From NCBI GenBank assembly GCA_022592445.1, contig JABYQR010000011.1:124001-188000 (forward strand): a stretch of 64,000 nt of DNA, in the 5' to 3' direction. Each line of letters starts with the position of its first letter. Positions within the stretch are counted from its first letter, which is position 1. The position numbers and the translations under genes were made by a program. Below are positions 55,279-64,000 of this stretch, piece after piece. The notes below the pieces were generated by a model. It saw only the letters and a list, made by a program, of their open reading frames with translations, did not search any database and had not been told where the DNA came from. Source of the DNA: Cytidiella melzeri (taxonomy: Eukaryota; Basidiomycota; Agaricomycetes; Polyporales; Irpicaceae).

Positions 55279-58200
55279 ATGCATCAAAACCGCTGGTTTG
55301 CTCGTGCTGCGCTTGCGTTCATACTAGCTAGTGATCTAGGTGGACAACCGGTAACTGCGCAAGGTGAGTGACGGCCCATGCATCGACGTCTTTACTACTG
55401 AACATGGTTTCGCAGTGAACTCCGAGAGCTGGCAGCAGGCATATGTCAAGGTGAGAGAATCAAAGAAGCTATCGCGCATACAGTTTGAACATTTATGTGC
55501 TAGGCTCAAGGGGCCGTCGCCAACCTGACACTGTCGGAAAAAGTCAGCTTGACTGCAGGTATGCTATTTCACGATTCAAAGTCGTTGAACAATTCTGATC
55601 TGCTACCACAAGGGCTTGGTTTCTTCATTGGTATGAGCTGTATGATGTTCCACATGGGTCATTGATGAACCGCTTCTAGGCAACTGCACTGGCAATGTTC
55701 CGCCAATCCCATCTATCAACTTCCCTGGGCTCTGCCTAGAAGGTAAGGACGACTTGTCTCGTGCACAACGTGCTCTGTTCATAATCCCCATTTGGCTCAA
55801 TTCAGATAGTGCACTGGGCGTGCGCGACGTTGACGGGAATTCAGCGTTCCCTGCGTAAGTGACAATTATTCTGTCGGGGCACTCTCTGGAGATTCATGAA
55901 GCACTATTTCATTTGTACAGAGGTATCAATGCGGCTGCCACGTACGTACTTGATACATACGGCCTAAGAGCTAAATTTGACTTGTGTTTCAACAGATTTA
56001 ACCGGACGCTCATGAACCAGAGAGGCATCGCGATGGGACAAGAGTTTCGAGGCAAAGGTAGTGTATCTGTCTAGTAGTTGTACGAAAGTACTCACGCAAC
56101 ACTGAAAATAGGTGTCAACATCCAACTTGGACCCTTCATGTATGTTCCCCGAATAGACTGATGTCATTTGGTCAGAGCTGAACGCTCGTTGTGCATAGGA
56201 ATTTGATGCGCGCGCCTGCCTCGGGCAGAGGTTGGGAGGGGTAAGGGGGCCAATTTTTTCTCAATGAGACGCAGCTTACCGAACATCCTTCGCTGTCAGT
56301 TTTGGGAGTGACCCATACTTGTCGGGAGAGGGCGTCTTTGAGACAATCACCGGTGTTCAATCGCAGGGTGTCCAAGCAGTCGCGAAACACTTTATTAACA
56401 AGTGAGCTGGGCCAAACACTTCGATCATAGATCTTTGAATTTCGGTTTCTCCTAGTGAGCAGGAGCACTCTCGTTCCACCAGCTCCTCGAATGTCGATGA
56501 TCGGTGTGCTGTTCCCGTCGCTTCCTTTTTACTGCTAGCTGATGCGATCCAACAGTACGGTATGCATGCATCATAAATAGTGCTTGCATGTCTGAATATT
56601 TTTCAGCAACATGAATTGTATCTTCATCCCGTAAGTACTTCCAGAGGCAAACGTGGCTGTGAATTTTACTCGTGTAGTTTCTACGCAGCGTGCAAGCGAA
56701 TGTCGCTGCTGTGATGTGCAGCTACAGTAAGTGCAATTTATGATACCAATACTAGGCGTAAAACAACTACGACACTTACAGATGAGGGTACGTTTTGAAT
56801 TAATGGAGTATCAAGAGCTTAGCTCAAGGTTCTCATGTAGTCAACGGCGCGTATGCTTGCGAAAACAACAACACATTGAATGGTTTACTCAAGAATGAAC
56901 TCGCGTTTCAAGGATGTAAGAACTTCTCTTACATGCTGGGATATGTGACTCACACGTTGATTCACAGATGTCATGTCTGGTAAGCACAACATCACAGCTC
57001 TGTGTCGAAACATCGGCAGAACATTCGATCCGCTTGATAGATTGGTACGCGACGCATTCGACAGTTGACGCAGCCAACAATGGGCTAGATGTGAGTCGTC
57101 AGCGCTTGCTAATGGCTTGTATGTGTGTTCACCAGAGCCAACAGATGACCATGCCCGGTGACATTCTCCCTGGACTTGGAGTTAGGTACGTTTCTGACAG
57201 AAAATGAGACTACTCTACACTCAAGTCGCGTATGCAGTTACTTTGGGGCTTCCCTGGGGCTGGCAGTTGACGCAGGAAATGTTCCAGAGACCAGGGTTGA
57301 TGTGAGCCCAGATTTTATGTGATCCATCTACCACTGATTTGATCTGTATTGTAGGACATGGCGACTCGTATCTTGGCCGCTTGGTACGAGATGGCCGTTG
57401 TACTACAGAGACGCACACTCACTTCAGGAGCGCAGGTATCTTCTAGGCCAGGACAAGAACTTTCCACCAGTTAACTTCGACTCGAAAGATTCAAGCAGCT
57501 CGATTAACCAGCACGTCAATGTCCAGGGCGATCACGCAAGGTCAGTTTGGTACACACCCCTTACAAAGATTCACTTTATTGATTCGAAGGCGTCGCAGCT
57601 TGATTCGCACCATTGGAGCCGCATCTACGATCTTGTTAAAGAACGAGCGCAATGTTTTGCCGTTGAAGGTGCCGAAGTCAATAGCTGTCGTCGGTGAGTT
57701 ATGCATGGTTAGGCTGTACGAAAGGTGGTTTATAGTCACCGCAGGAAATGGGGCTGGTGCAAACCCTAATGGTCCGAACGGCTGTATCGACAGAACATGC
57801 GACGAGGGTGTGCTTGCAATGGGTTGGGGAAGCGGGTGAGTAACAAACTAGCTTGACAAGGTACACACGCATATCACAAATCGTGTGAATGTCGCAGAAC
57901 AGCAAATTTCCCATACTTGATTACGGTCAGTTCACACTATGTCTTTGGAAATACCATTATCTCATGTATGTACAGCCATTGGATGCCTTGACGAACCGCT
58001 CAGCTTTAGATGGAACAACAGTCTTCTCATCTTTGAGCGATACTGATACTCAAGCTGCAGCGACTGCTGCTCGAGGCAGTGATGTTGCATTTGTGTTCAT
58101 CACCGCCGACAGCGGGGAAGAAAGTGGCATTGTAGAAGGCAACGTTGGCGATAGGAATGATCTACTAGCGTGGCACGACGGCGTACGTGAGATTTGAACA

Positions 58201-59235
58201 TGTCTCAGTGGGACAATTGTGATATTAACCTGTTGCATGCGCAGGACGCCCTTGTGGAGGCAGTAGCAAACGTCAACAATAACACCGTAGTCGTGGTAAA
58301 TACGGTTGGACCTATTATCGTTGATGCATGGATCGATCATCCGAATGTTACTGCCTTGGTATGGAGCGGTCTCCCTGGACAAGAGGCTGGTGAGTCTACC
58401 GCGCTTACTTGGCTACAAGCCTTGCGAGCTGTATCTTATCGCAACATAGGCAACTCTCTCGTGGATGTTTTGTATGGTGCATATAATCCTAGGTAAGCTT
58501 GCTGTACAGCACCGTTCAAGCATCGATACTGACATGCCACAGTGGGAGGCTGCCGTATACGATTGCCAAGTCTGCCGACGACTATCCAGCGAAAGTCGAT
58601 TACACACTCATTTCCCTTACCACGCTTCAACTTCCGTATTCTGAAGGCCTATTCATCGACTATCGGCATTTTGACCAGGTACGTAGCTCGAAGTCACAGC
58701 GGATCGATTGGTCTTGATTTGGTTCGTTATAGGCAGATATATCCCCGCGTTATGAGTTTGGCTTTGGTCTTTCGTATACGACGTTCACCTACTTTGGATT
58801 AGTTATTACAGGGTCAGCGGCGGGAGGAAGCCCTCGCTCTGGTTATGGGGCATCCGTGGACGCGTCTCTGCATAAGAAGGTCATAACAGTCACGTTTACT
58901 CTGCGCAACAACGGGACTGTAGCTGGACACGAGGTGATTATCCTTTCTTTGTTACTGCGTATACTAGTTCGACTCATCATTATCGACTGGAGATCCCTCA
59001 ACTGTATCTGTCGCCTCCAGCATCCGCGAATTCTCCACCGTCCCTGTTGAAAGGCTTTGATTCAGTTTACCTCGCACCTGGCGAGTCTAAAATCGCTCAG
59101 CTTCAGCTCTCGCGATACGATTTGTCCATTTGGAATGTGGCTACTCAGCAGTGGGAGATACCCGGTGGAAGCACGGGCGTATTGGTGGGAGCTTCGAGCA
59201 GAGATATCAGGCTGCGGGGAGCTATAGTCAACTGA
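55279..59235 (+). CDS. GH3 beta-glucosidase, secreted, 32 exons
   Basis: Hydrolyses beta-glucosidic bonds (cellobiose, oligosaccharides) outside the cell. Thirty-two exons total 2256 nt = 752 codons, closing exactly. MHQNRWFARAALAFILASDL ... VTAQ is a signal peptide. GH3 motifs: LTLSEKVSLTAG, GLCLEDSALGVRDVDG, FPAGINAAATFNRTLM, GQEFRGKGVNIQLGPFMN, RAPASGRGWEGFGSDPYLSG, QAVAKHFINNEQEHSR, NVDDRTQHELYLHPF, VMCSYNEVNGAYACENN and the nucleophile region GYVMSDWYATH (Asp260). The acid/base Glu is in FITADSGEESGIV. The C-terminal part is a fibronectin III-like domain (ISPRYEFGFGLSYTTF; VTFTLRNNGTVAGHE). Many exons are under 30 nt, including 4, 6 and 12 nt. A TATA box lies 79 bp upstream. The protein looks complete; substrate preference is unknown. 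Confidence 0.95.
56556..56559 (+). other. Four-nucleotide microexon (TACG) of GH3 gene
   Basis: Lies between an acceptor CAACAG and a donor GTATGC. Joining 56456-56503, TACG and 56607-56630 gives NVDDRTQHELYLHP, matching the GH3 block DDRTxHELYL. Skipping it shifts the frame. Confidence 0.8.
56782..56787 (+). other. Six-nucleotide microexon (ATGAGG) of GH3 gene
   Basis: Between acceptor CTTACAG and donor GTACGT. Joining gives TAC A|AT GAG G|TC AAC = YNEVN, the conserved CSYNxVN block. Without it two residues of the block are lost. Confidence 0.85.
56968..56979 (+). other. Twelve-nucleotide microexon of GH3 gene splitting the nucleophile codon
   Basis: ATGTCATGTCTG encodes most of YVMSD; its last base is the first base of the GAT codon for nucleophile Asp260, which finishes in the next exon at 57041. 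Confidence 0.88.
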
Positions 59236-59516
59236 GTCGAGAATGTAGAGTTCTGGGTAGTTTGTCAAGCCCACTGAATGCATCGACTTTTCAGTCTGTC
59301 TTAGCCTGTCCGGAACATCGCGTGACGATATGTCACGCAGGCCATTGTCACATCACGACACACGCTATTGGCCAAAATTTGCCGCTACTGACTCGGCTTC
59401 CAAGCTTCAAGCTTCAAGCTTTCAAGGATGGCTGCTTTCACTCGACCTAGTCGGTGAACAAAAACTCGACACCGTCTGTTCGTGCGCCTGCGTCGTCTGC
59501 GACACTCAGAGCGGGC

Positions 59517-62500
59517 ATGTCTTCCACAACGTTACGAAGTGCAATCAAAGCTTGTACTAGCAGGACCCCTGCCCAAGGAGCACGACATCTTGCCACACAT
59601 GCTCCTCTACCGGAGAAGGACTGCACGTCAATCACCCCTCCGTATATTCAGCTACAGAGCAGGTTGCAGACCGTCCGTCGTATTCTCGGAAACAGGCCTC
59701 TCACCCTTGCGGAGAAGATACTCTACAGCCATATTCACAAACCTGAAGAGACTCTCATAGATGGAAAAATAGTTCGGGGGGATACATACCTGCAGCTTGA
59801 TCCTGAGCGTGTAGCGATGCAGGATGCATCTGCCCAGTAAGCAAATGAACGTCTGGCTGTACTTGTGCTTATTGGTGGGTCCTTGCCCTTTTAGGATGGC
59901 TCTGTGAGTTTCTCACTCTGGTTTCCTTAAAAAGACCGCTCACTGACAACTATATTTAGACTGCAGTTCATGAGTGCAGGCATGCTTAAATGTGCTGTAC
60001 CAGCTAGCATCCATTGCGACCACCTCATACAAGCCCTCGAAGGAGCCGAGTCTGACCTACAGGTATGCGCTCACTTCCTGTTCTTTCGTGTCTCACCACT
60101 CATCTGTACTTCAAAGAGGTCGATTGTAACAAACCAGGAAGTTTTCGATTTTCTTGAAAGCGCAGCGCGGAAGTATGGAATTGAATTTTGGAAGCCTGGT
60201 TCCGGAATCATACACCAGATTGTCCTTGAAAATTATGCAGCGCCTGGCATGCTCATGTAAGTACAAGTTTGAGCATTGCTCACAGAAAATGACTTAGTCT
60301 CACAATTGTCGTAGGCTTGGAACAGGTACGCTACTCTGGTGCTCCCATCTAAGATCGAACTTTGTCGACGCTTCTTTCCAGACTCACATACACCAAACGC
60401 CGGCGGTCTGGGAATGCTCGCCATTGGCGTAGGTGGCGCGGATGCCGTCGACGCGCTGACTGGTACGCCCTGGGAATTGAAGGCACCGCAGATTGTCGGT
60501 GAGCATGGCACGCAATGGAATCCTGGATCTTCAACGCTCATGGCCTTCAGGTGTGCATCTTACGGGAGAACTCAGCGGGTGGGTGACACCGAAAGATCTA
60601 ATCCTACATTTGGCTGGTAAACTCACCGTTCGAGTCAGTATATGTGCTTAAAGATCTACCGTATATCATTGACTGACCTCTGCGCAGGGAGGCACGGGCC
60701 GCATATTGGAATATTTTGGCCCAGGGGTCTTCAATCAGTCTTGCACAGGTATGTTGGCTTTATTCTCTGTTGGCCTGCTCATTCAGAGTTTTTCTTCCCT
60801 GACAGGTCTTGCAACCGTGGCAAATATGGGAGCTGAGGTTGGTGCCACCACGTCGACGTTCCCTTACACTCCAAGTATGCGCGCATACCTGATCGCTACT
60901 GGCCGTGCGCCAGTGGCTCGTGCGGCTGATGAAGCCGCACTCAATGGGTTCCTGGCTGCAGATGAAGGTGCGGAGTACGACGAAGTGATTCAAGTTGTGA
61001 GTTCGAGACTGTCTATCCTCACAAGCGTCGTTTGTCAAGCTCACGTGCCTGTCTGGTATTGTAGGATCTCTCCTCGTTAGAGCCCAACATCAACGGCCCT
61101 TTCACACCCGACCTGGCAACTCCTCTCTCGAAATTTGCAACATTTGTCAAGAAGCAAGGATGGAAGGATGAATTATCGGCTGGCCTGATTGGTTCATGTA
61201 CCAATAGTTCGTACCAGGATATGGTAGCTATCAATTGTGCAAGGGAGATAACCTATTATTGACAACACATCATAGACAAGTGTAGCAGACCTGGCTCGAC
61301 AGGCCAAGGCTGCTGGGCTGAAAGCCAAGGTAAGCGTATGCGAGTTTGAGCTCTCAGAATGACCTGTGCTCATGCCTAGCCGTCTAGATACCTTTCCTTT
61401 GTACGCCGGGATCTGAACAGATCCGAGCAACCATGGAACGCGATCAGGTTACTGACGTTCTTGAGGATGTCGGTGCCGTGGTCTTGGCAAACGCTTGCGG
61501 ACCATGCATCGGACAGTGGAAGCGAGATGACAAAAAAGGCGAAGAAAACGGTTAGTAGCTCACCGGTTTTGACGTTCCGCGTTTAACCATGTATCTTTAC
61601 TCAGCTATCCTCACGTCTTTCAATCGGTGAGCACCGATAGCCACGAAGTTGCCTCGAAAATGCATTTTAATCAGCCATCAGAAACTTCAAATCGAGGAAT
61701 GACGGCAACGCCCTCACCAAAAATTTCCTTGCTTCACCTACCATTGTCACCGCAATGGCATTCTCCGGCAAACTAACATTTAACCCCGTCACTGACTCGA
61801 TCCCTTTGTCCTCCGGAGAAAGCTTTAAGTTCTCTCCTCCCCGTGGACAAGACTTGCCATCCGAGGGTTTTACCCCTGGGCGAACCTCATTCTATCCCCA
61901 GCCTACTCCTGAACCACACCCAGGGTCCGAAATTGTCATCAAGCCTGATTCACAGCGTCTCGAGCTACTGCAGCCTTTCGAAAGTCCCTTTGGCGAGCAC
62001 AACACTAGGGGACTTGAGCTTCCGAGCTTGAAAGTGCTCATGCGGGTCAGGGGTAAATGTACGACAGACCATATCTCTGCTGCGGTAGGTGACTTGACAC
62101 AATCTCCCAAGACGCGGAAGTTCATGTGTGGATTTCAGGGTCCATGGCTGAAGTACAAAGGTCACCTTACAAACATATCCGAGAATCTTTGTTGGTATCA
62201 ACGCTTATATTGAGTGATTGAAAAGCTTATATTTTCTTCGTCTCAGTGATCACGGTACCTAGCTTCCGAGCCGTTCAATTCAGAATCTGACGGTTTCCTC
62301 TGTAGGCCACGAATGACGAAGGAGGCGAAGTCAACGTCGCATTTGATCACGACCACAATCCATCAGAGACCAAGACGGATACAATACCTGGTGTAGCTAA
62401 ACGCTTCAAAGCGAGAAATCAACCCTGGGCTCTCATAGTGGACGAAAACTACGGCGAGGGAAGTGCTCGAGAGCATGCTGCGCTGCAGCCGCGGTTTTAT

Positions 62501-62914
62501 GGTGAGTGAAGCGCAAGGCGAACTGCGTTTATCGCTAACGCGTCATATTCACAGGTGGCGCGATGATCATTGCCCGTTCATTCGCTCGCATTCACGAAAC
62601 AAATCTCAAGGTCACTCGTTTATCTTCGTGTAGAGAACCAAGTCTGATTTTAGTCCTTCAAGAAACAAGGCATCTTGCCTCTCTGGTTTGTTGACAAAGC
62701 GGACTATTCTAAGATTGGCTCTGGGGACATCCTCGAGACTAGTGGATTGTCCGACTTGCTCGAAGGCAAGACTCAACCGACGATCACCGTTCGGGTTACA
62801 AAGCGTGATGGGCAGACTTTCGATGTCCTCACATGGCACACCATGTCTAGCGACCAGCTGAAGTGGTTGCGTGCTGGTTCCGCGTTGAATTACATCCGCT
62901 TAGCTATGCATTAG
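59517..62914 (+). CDS. ACO2: Mitochondrial aconitase-family hydratase (Aco2/homocitrate dehydratase type)
   Basis: [4Fe-4S] hydro-lyase acting on citrate or, in the ACO2 branch, homocitrate for lysine synthesis. ATG 59517 starts a presequence ([29 protein letters not shown]). Then [80 protein letters not shown] with Cys absent there, [15 protein letters not shown], and cluster Cys motifs [13 protein letters not shown] and [20 protein letters not shown]. The swivelling C-terminal domain has [35 protein letters not shown] and [20 protein letters not shown]. It ends [14 protein letters not shown]. About 18 introns, including 9-nt (59895-59903) and 11-nt (60315-60325) exons. ACO2 rather than ACO1 is inference from divergent spots such as [10 protein letters not shown]. 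It converges with MSH1. Confidence 0.9.
59895..59903 (+). other. Nine-nucleotide microexon of aconitase gene
   Basis: GATGGCTCT between acceptor CTTTTAG and donor GTGAGT; joins as CA|G ATG GCT CT|A CTG, giving QMALLQFM, the conserved helix before the cluster region. Confidence 0.85.
60315..60325 (+). other. Eleven-nucleotide microexon of aconitase gene
   Basis: GCTTGGAACAG between acceptor GTCGTAG and donor GTACGC; joins as AT|G CTT GGA ACA G|AC TCA CAT, giving [13 protein letters not shown], the invariant aconitase block with substrate-contact Asp, Ser and His. Confidence 0.88.
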
Positions 62915-62978
62915 TTGCTACTTTATTGTGTATATAAGAGATCTACTCTTGTTGAGATTAGCATTAACAACCATCAGA

Positions 62979-64000
62979 TCAACTTTCGTGGTGTTGCGCT
63001 AGGCTCGAGCCTAGTGCTTGAAGTTCAGATCTACCAGTCATATTCACCGTGATACGTCTCTGGCGCAGCCATTTAAGGGCACCCGACGCAACAGCGATAG
63101 CACTTTCTGGCATCCCAGCAAGCTGAGCTGCTTTCAATCCGTGACTATTTCTGTTGATGCCGGGCCTCAGGCGATGCGAATAGGTAAAATAGCCATCCTG
63201 CAATGAGATCTTTGGTTAGGCCAAATAGCAAACACATGCAAGTAGTTTATGCTGACCTCTGTCTCGTCGACATCTGTGCAGAAGAAACTAACTCCCGCGA
63301 AGGAGCCCTGGCCTCTATGTTCATCGGAGCAGCCCAGCAAATCGGCCAACTCGTGAAAGTGAGTAGCGAATAGTGTCCGGCAACGATTTTGCAACAGCAA
63401 GTGATGCACGGTAGCGAAAGCAATTGCTAAGCCATCTTCAACTGTAGTTCCTCTTCCTACCTCGTCCATGATTACCTGCAGCACAAATCAGCTGTGTTTG
63501 CATACATAGGAGGATAGAAACCACAAACCAGGCTGTTCGGGGTTGCGCGCCGAAGGATATCAGCAGTTTCAAGCATTTCCACCATAAACGTGCTTCTGTT
63601 CCGGAACAAATCATCCCTAGCACCGACTCGAGAAAAAATCCTGTCGATAACGCCAATTGTCGCAGCGTCAGCCGGGACAAATGATCCTGTCTGGGCGAGG
63701 ATGGCAATCAGAGCCGTCTGGCGCAACAAAGTCGATTTGCCCGCCATGTTGGGTCCGGTGACAATATGTAACGAGCTGTCCGGCGCGAATGACACCGTAT
63801 TTGGATTGAACGGTCTGCCAGCGCCCAGTAAGCCGAGCTCGACAGTCGGATGGCGACCGTTTAAAACGTGATATGCCGTGCTGAAGTTATTAGCAACGAA
63901 CAATCATTGCAAACCTCACTATCACTCACTCTTCTGTGATAGTTGGCCGTACCAGCTTGAGCTCGTCGGCCAAATTTGCATACGCAATAGCGACATCAAT
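62979..64000 (-). CDS. MSH1: MutS homologue MSH1 (mitochondrial), C-terminal part, runs off the window
   Basis: DNA mismatch-repair ATPase; the MSH1 branch protects mitochondrial DNA. Only the ATPase end is here. Reading down the minus strand: [36 protein letters not shown] (Walker A), [74 protein letters not shown] (Walker B and D-loop), [19 protein letters not shown], then [20 protein letters not shown] and [20 protein letters not shown]. The stop is at 62979 after LAQHHES. MSH1 is preferred over MSH2-6 because of the short, simple C-terminus and sequence feel of the ATPase block; the N-terminal domains would decide. Convergent with the aconitase gene, 64 bp apart. Confidence 0.88.

Noticed and set aside
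59395..59430. Small tandem repeat of CAAGCTT before the aconitase gene
   Set aside because: Three short imperfect units; too small to call a functional repeat.

Overview
The window is nuclear DNA from a filamentous fungus, most likely a mushroom-forming basidiomycete (Agaricomycetes). Genes lie on both strands and are not in operons. Nearly all are cut by many GT-AG introns of about 50-70 nt, and the products (fungal BTG protein, RPD3 deacetylase, GH3 beta-glucosidase, homocitrate dehydratase-type aconitase, MTC1, a DinB-like protein) fit that group. I found about 22 well-supported protein genes, one of them cut by each window edge, plus a few weak candidates. No rRNA, tRNA, CRISPR array or intact transposon was recognised.

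Layout. 1-15.8 kb is dense: start of a BLM10/PSME4 proteasome activator (-), an unknown acidic protein (-), a very long disordered protein (+), the mitochondrial succinyl-CoA ligase beta subunit (-), a DinB-like protein (+), an RPD3-type histone deacetylase (+) and RAD14/XPA (+). 16.5-20.3 kb holds a peroxisomal acyl-CoA thioesterase ending in AKL and an intronless BTG-family protein. 20.3-24.9 kb is sparse: a diverged direct repeat and one small gene. 24.9-41.1 kb is dense again: biotin synthase, a REX-like protein that has lost its catalytic acids, SPF27 and complex I NDUFS3 (head to head), MTC1, a large chromodomain protein, PXMP4, a BTB protein and a Ras GTPase. 41.1-52.5 kb is gene-poor, with only weak candidates. 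52.5-64 kb holds a Yippee protein, a GH3 beta-glucosidase, a mitochondrial aconitase paralogue and the 3' end of mitochondrial MSH1.

How genes relate. There is no biosynthetic cluster. Mitochondrial functions recur (LSC2, BIO2, NDUFS3, aconitase, MSH1), two genes are peroxisomal (PTE1, PXMP4), and two act on chromatin (RPD3, chromodomain protein). Several pairs are divergent with short shared promoters (SPF27/NDUFS3 157 bp; MTC1/chromodomain 201 bp), and aconitase and MSH1 converge with a 64-bp gap.

The most unusual property is extreme exon fragmentation. Frame closure and conserved family motifs require microexons of 2 nt (Ras switch I), 4, 6 and 12 nt (GH3; the 12-nt one ends inside the nucleophile Asp codon), 9 nt (thioesterase), 9 and 11 nt (aconitase) and 15 nt (chromodomain, after a likely GC-AG intron). 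Several fall on active-site or ligand-binding motifs. Standard gene callers would probably miss them.
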